Assembly: GCA_964567295.1 (NCBI GenBank)
Contig: CAZMLU010000081.1
Location: forward strand, 1-6,002
Direction: 5' to 3'
DNA length: 6,002 bases
From: SLJK01 sp964567295
GTDB lineage: Bacteria; Bacillota; Dethiobacteria; DTU022; UBA8154
Positions 1 to 5,026 of this stretch are shown in pieces. The notes beneath the pieces were generated by a model that was given only the letters and a program-made list of their open reading frames with translations, did not search any database and was not told where the DNA came from. The position numbers and the translations under genes were made by a program. The stretch's first letter is position 1, and each line of letters begins with the position of its first letter.

Positions 1-167
1 GATATGCCGGTATCGCCTGGAGCGTGGGAGGAGTCCATGACCGGGCCTGGGCTGAGCGGCCCATCTACGGCAAAATCCGCTACATGAGCTACGGCGGCAG
101 CAAGTCCAAGTTTAACGTAAAGGGTTATATTGAAAAAGTGGCTTCATATGCGAATCAGGGGAAGTAA
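1..167 (+). CDS. phr: Deoxyribodipyrimidine photolyase, class II, C-terminal end (partial)
   Basis: This is the last ~54 codons of a gene that starts before the window, read in the frame beginning at base 3 and ending at TAA 165-167. The visible peptide contains YAGIAWSVGGVHDRAW, then AERPIYGKIRYMSYGG, and ends in a Lys-rich tail. This G-W-GGVHDR-W-ER-(I/V)-GKIRYM pattern is what I recognise as the C-terminal, FAD-proximal helical region of class II CPD photolyases. Members of that family use FADH- and blue light to split cyclobutane pyrimidine dimers in the cytoplasm. The catalytic Trp triad and the antenna domain lie outside the window, so activity cannot be judged. The next gene follows after 40 bp on the same strand, probably in one transcript. 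The class II assignment rests on recall of this motif only. Confidence 0.88.
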   Translation, partial: YAGIAWSVGGVHDRAWAERPIYGKIRYMSYGGSKSKFNVKGYIEKVASYANQGK

Positions 168-193
168 ATAAAAAAGTGGATTTTAAGTTTATG

Positions 194-200
194 AGGAGGT
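194..200 (+). promoter_or_regulatory. Ribosome binding site AGGAGGT fixing the GTG 208 start
   Basis: AGGAGGT lies 7 nt before GTG 208. It sits inside a four-codon frame ATG-AGG-AGG-TAA (191-202), so the Shine-Dalgarno doubles as two rare-type Arg codons. The mini-frame is probably accidental, but it removes any doubt that the DUF523-DUF1722 gene begins at 208. Confidence 0.8.
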
Positions 201-207
201 AAAGCTT

Positions 208-1161
208 GTGAAAGCGGAAATAAAAATAGGGATTAGTTCCTGCTTATTAGGTAATCCTGTCCGTTATGACGGGGGCCATAAGCATGACCGCTACATAACG
301 GATACCCTGGGCAAATATTTTCAGTTTGTGGCTGTGTGTCCCGAGGTAGAATGCGGTTTGCCGGTGCCCCGTGAAACCCTGCGCCTGGTAGGTGATATCG
401 AAAACCCCCGCCTTTTGACATCGCGTTCCGGCCAAGATTATACTGAGCAAATGCAGCAGTTTAGTGCCAGGAGGGTAGAGGAATTAGAGAAGGAGAACCT
501 GTGTGGCTTTATCTTTAAAAAGGATTCACCCAGCTCCGGCCTTTTTCGTGTGAAGGTTTACCATCCTTCGGGTCAATCTTCTTTTAAAAAAGGCAGAGGT
601 CTCTTTGCTTCAGCGATGGCAGAGCGATTTCCCATGCTGCCCATGGAAGAGGAAGGACGCCTGCACGACCCTATCATACGGGAAAACTTTATAGAGCATG
701 TCTTTAGCTGCAGGCGCTGGAGAGATTTTGTGGAGGACCGCCCAGATTACAAGAAGCTTATTGCCTTTCACACCCGGCAAAAACTTCTTCTCATGGCCCA
801 CAGCCCGCGGCACTATGCCATCCTGGGGAAGCTGGTTGCCTCCGGCAAAAAACAACCTAAAGAGCAGTTGCTGGCAGACTATGAAATATTGTACATGGAG
901 GCTCTCTCCAACTTCTCCTCCATAAAAAAACACACCAATGTCATGCAGCATATTATGGGCTACTTTAAAGACCGCATCACCCCGGACGAAAAACAAGAGC
1001 TGCTGGAATTGATCTGGAATTATAGGGAGGCGTTGGTGCCCCTGACGGTTCCTTTAACGCTTATTAACCATTATGTGCGCAAGTATGATATTGCATATTT
1101 GAAGAAACAGGTTTATCTCTCTCCCCATCCCGCGGAGCTCATGCTAAGGAATCACGTCTGA
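208..1161 (+). CDS. DUF523-DUF1722 fusion protein (TudS-like / YbgA-like)
   Basis: A 317-residue protein with two domains. Residues ~5-150 are DUF523: SSCLLG (10-15), RYDGGHK (19-25), CPEVECGLPVPR (44-55), FKKDSPSSG (103-111) and GRGLFA. Residues ~185-317 are DUF1722, the YbgA domain: FHTRQKLLLMAHS, HTNVMQHIMGYFK, a PLTVPLTLINHY stretch and the SPHPAELMLRNHV end. The length is normal for the fusion and the C-terminus is complete. DUF523 includes the [4Fe-4S] thiouracil desulfidase TudS, so a sulfur or modified-base role is possible; the role of DUF1722 is unknown. The third Cys expected in the SPSCG motif is Ser110 here, while Cys12, Cys44, Cys49 and Cys99 remain. The start is GTG 208, with AGGAGGT at 194-200 and 7 nt spacing. 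It follows the photolyase gene closely, matching the known ybgA-phrB neighbourhood in enterobacteria, which hints at a DNA-damage or nucleobase link. That link is inference. Confidence 0.9.
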   Translation: MKAEIKIGISSCLLGNPVRYDGGHKHDRYITDTLGKYFQFVAVCPEVECGLPVPRETLRLVGDIENPRLLTSRSGQDYTEQMQQFSARRVEELEKENLCGFIFKKDSPSSGLFRVKVYHPSGQSSFKKGRGLFASAMAERFPMLPMEEEGRLHDPIIRENFIEHVFSCRRWRDFVEDRPDYKKLIAFHTRQKLLLMAHSPRHYAILGKLVASGKKQPKEQLLADYEILYMEALSNFSSIKKHTNVMQHIMGYFKDRITPDEKQELLELIWNYREALVPLTVPLTLINHYVRKYDIAYLKKQVYLSPHPAELMLRNHV

Positions 1162-1163
1162 TA

Positions 1164-1208
1164 CCGGGAGAAAGCGGGGAAAGGGCAATATTTCCCGGCA
1201 GAGTTTTT
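1164..1208 (+). terminator. Candidate Rho-independent terminator after the DUF523-DUF1722 gene
   Basis: Just 3' of the stop codon, CCGGGA (1164-1169) can pair with TCCCGG (1193-1198). Alternatively GGGAAA (1177-1182) can pair with TTTCCC (1191-1196) around an 8-nt loop. Either hairpin is followed by CAGAG and six Ts beginning about base 1204. Position and T-tract fit a terminator of the photolyase operon, but both stems are only 6 bp and there is a 5-nt gap before the T-run, so confidence is moderate to low. Confidence 0.4.
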
Positions 1209-1303
1209 TAAAAAGCTCTTATGCAGCACTCTTGTACCTGGACAGGAAGCTCAGGGGTCTTGTGTGCAGCTGATAGCGTGGCTCACAGCCTTTTCCTGCC
1301 TAA

Positions 1304-1324
1304 CACCCGTCCCCCCTGACACCC
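1304..1324. repeat. GC-rich intergenic repeat of the ACCCGTCCCCC/TGACACC type
   Basis: The plus strand reads ACCCGTCCCCCCTGACACCC; on the minus strand it reads as GGGTGTCAGGGGGGACGGGT. I recall GGTGTCAGGGGGACGG-like words as recurrent intergenic repeats in several Clostridia genomes. A related AACCGTCCC word occurs twice at 2809-2873. Copy number cannot be determined from this window, so the repeat call is partly inference. Confidence 0.4.
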
Positions 1325-1500
1325 ACGACAACCCGACCCCTCGTTTTACCCCTGTATTAAACCGAGTACTTCACTCCCCTGCCGCGTTTAACTTTTTAAT
1401 AACTGATCATGCAAAAAGTGGCAGCATACAATTCTAGTATTCGGATAATAAACAGTAGTTTGTTAACAGCAGCTTTATTAATCAATACAGCTGAACGTTG

Positions 1501-1529
1501 TTGACGTGGGGCCGGCGAAAAGTTATGAT
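1501..1529 (+). promoter_or_regulatory. Sigma-A type promoter of the SHOCT-DUF305 operon
   Basis: The -35 box TTGACG (1501-1506) and the -10 box TATGAT (1524-1529) are separated by exactly 17 bp. Each differs from consensus at one position. Transcription would start near 1536 and give a leader of about 155 nt before the SHOCT start at 1691. The spacer contains the palindrome GCCGGC, but I see no recognisable metal-regulator operator. Confidence 0.75.
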
Positions 1530-1535
1530 AAAATC

Positions 1536-1690
1536 AAGAATATTGAAAATAAGTTTTACAATTCACAAGCTCTAAATATTTTACTTTTCGTTGCGTCGTG
1601 GGTGCCTGAGAAATAACCGGCGAGAACGTGTTATGGCAAGGTGGAGACTTATTTAGGGGAGTCGGTGTTTAAATGCAGGGAGGTAAAAAA
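1536..1690 (+). promoter_or_regulatory. Long, possibly structured 5' leader of the SHOCT-DUF305 operon
   Basis: The predicted leader contains two mutually exclusive pairings. Hairpin A joins CGTT/GTCG (1589-1598) to CGGC/AACG (1618-1628), with one G-U pair. Hairpin B joins TGCC (1603-1606) to GGCA (1635-1638) and ATAAC (1613-1617) to GTTAT (1630-1634). A further small stem is GACT (1646-1649) with AGTC (1660-1663). It does not match the riboswitch consensus patterns I can recall (TPP, SAM, cobalamin, NiCo, yybP-ykoY, fluoride, c-di-GMP). The stems are short, so structure is only suggested. Confidence 0.3.
1678..1684 (+). promoter_or_regulatory. Ribosome binding site deciding the SHOCT protein start
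   Basis: GGGAGGT ends 6 nt before ATG 1691 and lies downstream of the in-frame ATG at 1673. This favours the shorter 115-residue product. Confidence 0.8.
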
Positions 1691-2038
1691 ATGAATCAAA
1701 ATCTAAGAACAGTGTTAATAATCGGTGGTATCATTGTGGCTATCCTTATTATTTTGTCTGTAGTCCTCGCATATTTCTGGGGATGGCAGGGGGATGGTTA
1801 CGGTATGATGGGCCCTGGCATGATGGGAGGATTTGGAAACATGTTCCTCATGCCTATTGTGTGGATAGTTGTTCTCGGGCTTATTATTTGGGCAGTGGTA
1901 ACGGCAATCTACAGCCCGGGGGAATCAAATAGCACTGCCCACAAGGCGGACTCACCTCTGGAGATTCTTAAAAGAAGGTACGCCCGGGGTGAGATAGATA
2001 AAGAAGAGTATCAAGAGAAAAAGAAAGACCTTGTGTAA
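1691..2038 (+). CDS. Small two-TM, Met-rich SHOCT-domain membrane protein
   Basis: A 115-residue protein. Residues ~8-29 and ~55-74 are strongly hydrophobic membrane segments. The loop between them (35-54) is rich in Gly and Met and contains YGMMGPGMMGG. A hydrophilic C-terminal tail (88-115) matches the SHOCT motif: PLEILKRRYARGEIDKEEY, a short helical hairpin commonly found at the C-terminus of small membrane proteins. SHOCT is thought to mediate oligomerisation, but its role is not settled. The start is ATG 1691, with GGGAGGT at 1678-1684 and a 6-nt A-tract spacer; the ATG at 1673 lies upstream of that site and is not used. The gene opens an operon with the DUF305 gene 2 bp downstream, and the MGPGMMG motif recurs there. 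A copper or silver handling role is inferred from the clustered Met residues and the DUF305 partner. It has not been shown for this protein. Confidence 0.85.
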   Translation: MNQNLRTVLIIGGIIVAILIILSVVLAYFWGWQGDGYGMMGPGMMGGFGNMFLMPIVWIVVLGLIIWAVVTAIYSPGESNSTAHKADSPLEILKRRYARGEIDKEEYQEKKKDLV

Positions 2039-2040
2039 AA

Positions 2041-2712
2041 ATGGGGATGAATAGCATGAAGAAAACAACACTTGTACCTCTTTTCGTGGCGCTGGCTGTT
2101 TTATTGGGACTGACTGTCTACACGGCTTTCCTGGTGCTCAGTAGCGGCGCTCCGCAGAGGGCCCACCCTTCTGTGCCCGAGGATCAACAAAACCTTCAGT
2201 TCGGACCAGGCCCAGGAGGGGGAAGAATGGGCCCTGGGATGATGGGCCAAGGTGGTAGACCAAGTCAGATGGGAGCTTTTGTAAATAGCGAATATGATTT
2301 CTTAGTGCACATGATTCCCCATCACGAGGAAGCAGTTATCACTGCAAGAATATTAAAGGAAAACACAAAAAATGAAGAAATGAAAAAGTTTGCTGAAGAT
2401 ATTATTAGATCCCAAAGTGAAGAAATTGAGCTAATGACCACCTGGCTTGAAAACTGGTATCCTGAAGAAGAGCATGATATTGATTACCAGCCTATGATGC
2501 GAAATCTTGAAAACTTAGAGGATGCCGAACTGGACCAGGTTTTTCTCGAAGATATGATACCTCATCATATGGAGGCTGTAATGATGTCTCAACAACTTCT
2601 TGCCCGGGGATTGGCAGAGCATGAAGAAGTTGCATCCCTGGCCAGAAGTATCAGGAACACCCAGCGTGATGAAATCCATATGATGAGGAATTGGTTGTTA
2701 CGGGAGTTTTAA
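2041..2712 (+). CDS. DUF305 family exported or membrane-anchored protein, likely metal-binding
   Basis: The protein has 223 residues from ATG 2041. ATG 2056 (MKKTTLVPLF...) is the more likely start, since GGGG at 2043-2046 sits 9 nt before it and MKKT opens a typical signal sequence. One hydrophobic segment (~11-34) is a signal peptide or membrane anchor. A Gly/Pro/Met-rich linker (54-79) contains RMGPGMMGQ. The rest is the DUF305 helical bundle with two internal repeats, each opening with a His pair: HMIPHHEEAV (90-99) and DMIPHHMEAV (171-180). Each repeat ends in an acidic, Met-containing helix before W-L-(E/L). DUF305 is a ferritin-like fold; the cyanobacterial member CopM binds copper outside the cytoplasm. 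The gene begins 2 bp after the SHOCT stop codon, so the two are probably translationally coupled. Extracytoplasmic copper or silver binding is the best guess, but the metal is inferred from the family. Confidence 0.88.
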   Translation: MGMNSMKKTTLVPLFVALAVLLGLTVYTAFLVLSSGAPQRAHPSVPEDQQNLQFGPGPGGGRMGPGMMGQGGRPSQMGAFVNSEYDFLVHMIPHHEEAVITARILKENTKNEEMKKFAEDIIRSQSEEIELMTTWLENWYPEEEHDIDYQPMMRNLENLEDAELDQVFLEDMIPHHMEAVMMSQQLLARGLAEHEEVASLARSIRNTQRDEIHMMRNWLLREF

Positions 2713-2723
2713 AGGTTAGTGTT

Positions 2724-2789
2724 AGGCTGTGTGAAAACGCAACTTGTCTATCAAAAAAACATTCAATGAAGATGGTTTTCACGCAGCCT
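2724..2789. repeat. 66-bp element with 15-bp terminal inverted repeats (MITE-like or decayed IS end)
   Basis: AGGCTGTGTGAAAAC (2724-2738) pairs with GTTTTCACGCAGCCT (2775-2789). As RNA the arms pair along all 15 positions with one G-U. The 36-bp interior is AT-rich, codes for nothing, and has no second-level symmetry. AGGCTGTGTGAAAA resembles transposon terminal repeats I associate with IS1182-type elements, but I cannot confirm that here and see no target-site duplication. It lies 12 bp after the DUF305 stop codon, so it could also act as an RNA hairpin stopping both convergent genes. The absence of a T-tract after either arm argues against a standard terminator. Confidence 0.6.
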
Positions 2790-2808
2790 GCCGCACTCTT
2801 GTTTCAAA

Positions 2809-2873
2809 AACCGTCCCCACGTTTCACGTGTTTCATAATATTCGAATTTTTGGGGGCGGCTATGAACCGTCCC
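2809..2873. repeat. Pair of direct repeats AACCGTCCC in the convergent intergenic region
   Basis: AACCGTCCC occurs at 2809-2817 and again at 2865-2873, 56 bp apart and in the same orientation. Between them lie CACGTG, the 8-bp palindrome ATTCGAAT (2840-2847) and a G-run (2852-2856). On the minus strand these read GGGACGGTT, related to the repeat at 1304-1324. The second copy abuts the 3' end of cutA. Confidence 0.45.
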
Positions 2874-2878
2874 AGTTT

Positions 2879-3196
2879 TTATTTAGTCTCTTCTCCGATC
2901 CAGTCCAAAAAAGATTTATTTCCTCCCTCAATATTCCAGGTAATAGTGCAAGGAACTTCGTACGAATGTTGATTTTGCACTTCCTCCACCAACTCCTCTA
3001 CCAAGCTCTCCTTAGTTTTACCGAATAAAAGAACTTCTTCTTCACTCTGCACTTCGTTTTCCCAGTAAAAAAACGATTTAATTTTGGGAATAACGTTAAC
3101 GCAAGCTGCCAGTTTCTTTTCTATCAGCACCCGGACCAGCTTTTCCGCTTCCTGTGCATCTCCTGCAGTAATATAAAAAACAGACTTTTTACTCAT
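2879..3196 (-). CDS. cutA: Divalent-cation tolerance protein CutA
   Basis: A complete 105-residue protein, the usual CutA1 length. Family landmarks in order are VFYITAGDAQEAEKL at the first strand and helix, LIEKKLAACVNVIP (24-37) with conserved Cys32, the FYWENEVQSEEE stretch (43-54) including Tyr44 and Trp45, Lys60 after the EVLLF strand, and HSYEVPCTI (77-85) with the canonical H-x-YEVP. CutA forms a compact cytoplasmic trimer with a ferredoxin-like fold. It was named for copper and divalent-metal tolerance in E. coli, but its biochemical role remains uncertain. The start is ATG 3196 with a GGAGGAG-type site (3211-3217 on the minus strand). The gap of about 14 nt is longer than ideal, and no in-frame alternative start lies between. 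It is convergent with the DUF305 gene and lies 71 bp downstream of an M48 protease remnant, with which it may once have been co-transcribed. Confidence 0.95.
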   Translation of the reverse strand: MSKKSVFYITAGDAQEAEKLVRVLIEKKLAACVNVIPKIKSFFYWENEVQSEEEVLLFGKTKESLVEELVEEVQNQHSYEVPCTITWNIEGGNKSFLDWIGEETK

Positions 3197-3243
3197 GCTA
3201 AACTTTAACTCTCCTCCTTTTCCGGCATCGAGATAATTTTTCT

Positions 3244-3265
3244 GCCAGGGCCCAGGGGGCCTGGC
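3244..3265. repeat. GC-rich imperfect palindrome between the protease remnant and cutA
   Basis: GCCAGG (3244-3249) pairs with CCTGGC (3260-3265) around a G/C-rich centre. It begins 3 nt past the remnant's stop codon on the minus strand. It could be an old terminator or processing hairpin of the protease gene, but neither strand shows a T-tract immediately after it, so it is not a standard Rho-independent terminator. Confidence 0.4.
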
Positions 3266-3267
3266 TA

Positions 3268-3420
3268 CTACAACTTTTGCAACCGTTTCACTCCCTCCTG
3301 GATAGGCGGATGAGTGCTGAAGAGGCCGCTTATTCCCTTAGGCTCGTATTCCCGGGTGCGGAATAAGTGATCTTGCCTGCTGGCACAACCATGATATAAT
3401 AGGGTAGCAAAAAAATACAT
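3268..3420 (-). pseudogene. C-terminal remnant of an M48/HtpX-type zinc metalloprotease
   Basis: On the minus strand an open frame of 50 codons runs from ATG 3420 to TAG 3268, with a second TAG directly after. Its last ~33 codons read HLFRTREYEPKGISGLF, then STHPPIQEGVKRLQKL. The SxLFSTHPP-(I/T)-xERVxRL ending is the signature C-terminus of HtpX-like M48 membrane proteases. These are normally ~280-300 residues with an HExxH zinc site, which is entirely absent here. The first ~17 residues do not look like the family, so the break point is probably near 3370. In the terminal motif, EG stands where ER is usual, consistent with drift. The trkH promoter (3373-3400, opposite strand) lies across the break, suggesting a deletion or rearrangement joined the trkH upstream region to the protease tail. 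No RBS precedes ATG 3420, so translation is unlikely. Confidence 0.72.
3373..3400 (+). promoter_or_regulatory. Sigma-A promoter with extended -10 for trkH
   Basis: TTGCCT (3373-3378) and a perfect TATAAT (3395-3400) are separated by 16 bp, and TGA directly precedes the -10 to form an extended TGnTATAAT. The expected start is near 3407, leaving a leader of ~160 nt before trkH. The promoter overlaps the antisense M48 protease remnant. Confidence 0.72.
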
Positions 3421-3565
3421 TTTTAATTATCATTAAATAATTATATTCAAAGTCCTTGCGGAACGCAATAATAAATAAAAAGCTTTTTGCTCTGTGTTTA
3501 ACTGCAGCTTTTTTCATAAAAAACCTGATTTTCCATAATAAACTAAAGGAGCAACGTGTTTTGCT
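3407..3565 (+). promoter_or_regulatory. AT-rich 5' leader of trkH with small hairpins
   Basis: The leader is AT-rich and holds a perfect 5-bp hairpin TTGCG-GAA-CGCAA (3456-3468). It also holds a possible attenuator-like stem AAAAAGC (3477-3483) with GCTTTTT (3507-3513) that runs into a T-tract. It does not show the conserved blocks of the c-di-AMP (ydaO) riboswitch that often controls K+ transporters. Any regulatory role is unproven. Confidence 0.3.
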
Positions 3566-5026
3566 ATGAGATTAAAAATAAGCTCTATTTTTTCCGTTCT
3601 TGGTTTTATTTTGATTTTTGTAGGACTGGCCATGGTAGTTCCTTTGGTCTTTGCTTTTATCTACGGCGAGGCAAGAGAGATAGTAGCTTTTTTGGTTTCC
3701 ATGGTTGTTACGAGCCTGACCGGTCTCATTATTTACAGAAATACCAGCTATAATACTGATTTATCAAGCAAGGAAGGCATTCTGATCGGTTCCATAGGGT
3801 GGCTGCTGATTCCTGTATTCGGCTGTCTTCCCTACTTGTTTTCCGGCGTTTTCACCAGTTGGTTTGATGCTTACTTTGAAGCGGTGTCTGGCTTTACAAC
3901 GACGGGGGCCACTGTGTTGGTAGATGTAGAGATCATCTCCCGAAGCGTACTGGTTTGGAGAAGTTTCACCCAGTGGCTGGGGGGGATGGGTATCCTGTTG
4001 GTCTTTGTGGCGGTCATGCCCAGGCCCGGGGTGGGCAGCACCCGCATTTTGAAGGCAGAGACCGCCGGGCCGATTACTCATAAGATTGTGCCGCGAATGG
4101 GGCAGTTTGCCAAGTACATCTGGTTGGTCTACTTTGTTCTAACGGGTTTAGCCTTGCTGGCCTTATGGGGAGCCGGGCTTGATTTTTTTGACGCGCTTAA
4201 TCACACCTTTACCAGCATCTCCACGGGGGGATTTTCTACCCGTAACCTGGGACTCAGTGCTTATAACAATTTTTTGTTGGAGATCATAGCCTTTGCGATC
4301 ATAATTATCGGAGGGGGTAATTTTTTGTCCTATTACGTGATCTTCGCCAAGAAGAACCCCTTACTGCTTTTTAAAGATGAGGAGTACCGCGCTTACCTGT
4401 TGGTGCTGCTTGTGGGTTTCTTGATTGTCATTTCTTATCTTGCCGTGCATTATTATGATAACGTTTTTGATGCTGTCAGGTACGGTGCTTTCCAGGTGTT
4501 AACTCTGAAGACGGGCACCGGGCATTTTACTTTTGATTATGACCTGTGGGGTAGCCCGGTAAAGACCTTTCTGTTTGTGCTAATGTTTTTTGGGGGCTGC
4601 CAGTATTCCACGACCGGCGGGATAAAGATGGTTAGGATGCTGATCGCCCTCAAGTTTGTTATTGGTGAGATTACGCGCTATTTGCACCCCAATATAGTTT
4701 ATCCGGTGAAAATAGACAACAGAAAAGTGCAAGCGGAGGTCGTGACCAATGTGGTGGGATTTTTTCTGCTTTATGCCGTCATCTTTTTTATTACCTCTTT
4801 TATGCTTGCTGGTTTTGGATTCGATATGATAAGTGCGGTTTCCGGGTCGGCAGCTATTCTCGGAAACGTGGGTCCTGCCATGGGCCTTTTTGGTCCCACC
4901 CAGACCTATGCTGAGCTACCGGGATTGCTGAAACTCTGGCTTTCTATCGTCATGGTGCTGGGACGCCTGGAGATATATCCCATCCTGGCACTGGTGCAGG
5001 TTATCGTAAATCCCCAGGAGCGGTAA
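3566..5026 (+). CDS. trkH: TrkH-family potassium uptake channel subunit
   Basis: The protein has 486 residues, typical for TrkH, with about ten hydrophobic segments arranged as four M1-P-M2 repeats. The filter loops are visible: P1 SGFTTTGATV (108-117), P2 SISTGGFST (217-225), P3 VLTLKTGTGHFTFDYDLW (311-328) and P4 AAILGNVGPAMG (429-440). The C-terminal MVLGRLEIYPIL is a family hallmark. TrkH forms a membrane K+ pore gated by a cytosolic NAD/ATP-binding TrkA ring; no trkA lies in this window. P3 is unusual: most TrkH proteins read TTTGF/Y where this one has KTGTGH. The ATG at 3566 gives the canonical N-terminus, but AAGGAG (3546-3551) is 14 nt away, longer than optimal. The gene has its own promoter at 3373-3400. 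Family assignment is secure; ion selectivity with this P3 is open. Confidence 0.95.
   Translation: MRLKISSIFSVLGFILIFVGLAMVVPLVFAFIYGEAREIVAFLVSMVVTSLTGLIIYRNTSYNTDLSSKEGILIGSIGWLLIPVFGCLPYLFSGVFTSWFDAYFEAVSGFTTTGATVLVDVEIISRSVLVWRSFTQWLGGMGILLVFVAVMPRPGVGSTRILKAETAGPITHKIVPRMGQFAKYIWLVYFVLTGLALLALWGAGLDFFDALNHTFTSISTGGFSTRNLGLSAYNNFLLEIIAFAIIIIGGGNFLSYYVIFAKKNPLLLFKDEEYRAYLLVLLVGFLIVISYLAVHYYDNVFDAVRYGAFQVLTLKTGTGHFTFDYDLWGSPVKTFLFVLMFFGGCQYSTTGGIKMVRMLIALKFVIGEITRYLHPNIVYPVKIDNRKVQAEVVTNVVGFFLLYAVIFFITSFMLAGFGFDMISAVSGSAAILGNVGPAMGLFGPTQTYAELPGLLKLWLSIVMVLGRLEIYPILALVQVIVNPQER

Larger units (their letters stand above)
1162..1500. other. Gene-free stretch between the photolyase operon and the SHOCT promoter
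   Basis: No open frame here has a convincing start, RBS or recognisable product in either direction. After the candidate terminator there is a C-rich block at about 1300-1370 that includes ACCCGTCCCCCCTGAC (1304-1319), listed as a repeat. The remainder, to ~1500, is AT-rich with short inverted repeats such as CAGCT and AGCTG around 1469-1492. It looks like ordinary intergenic DNA, possibly with decayed sequence. Confidence 0.5.

Noticed and set aside
233..996. Minus-strand and shifted frames inside the DUF523-DUF1722 gene
   Set aside because: They are shadows of a well-supported gene, with no RBS or family motif.
1220..1320. Short plus-strand frame starting ATG in the 1162-1500 gap
   Set aside because: About 32 codons, no RBS, ends in the GC-rich repeat, and no family is recognised.
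1600..1650. Resemblance of GGGTGCCTGAGA to the TPP riboswitch CTGAGA block
   Set aside because: The other TPP blocks (ACCCTTTGAACCTGATC and the GGAGGGAA end) are absent and the downstream genes are unrelated to thiamine.
2691..3028. Two plus-strand frames (2691-2972 and 2744-3028) between DUF305 and cutA
   Set aside because: They run across the inverted repeat and antisense to cutA, have no RBS, and encode no recognisable protein. cutA on the opposite strand explains the open reading.
3407..3565. c-di-AMP (ydaO) riboswitch before the K+ transporter
   Set aside because: Looked for because such riboswitches control K+ transporters. The conserved blocks are not present and the leader is AT-rich with only small hairpins. 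The LysM leader lacks them too.
3556..3753. 65-codon plus-strand frame overlapping the start of trkH
   Set aside because: It lies out of frame inside a certain trkH gene, has no recognisable domain and shows the Phe/Tyr-rich composition of a shifted membrane-protein frame. Only its RBS spacing is notable.
3764..4081. 105-codon minus-strand frame inside trkH
   Set aside because: It is antisense to the TrkH filter-loop region, and its composition reflects the complementary codons. No start signal.
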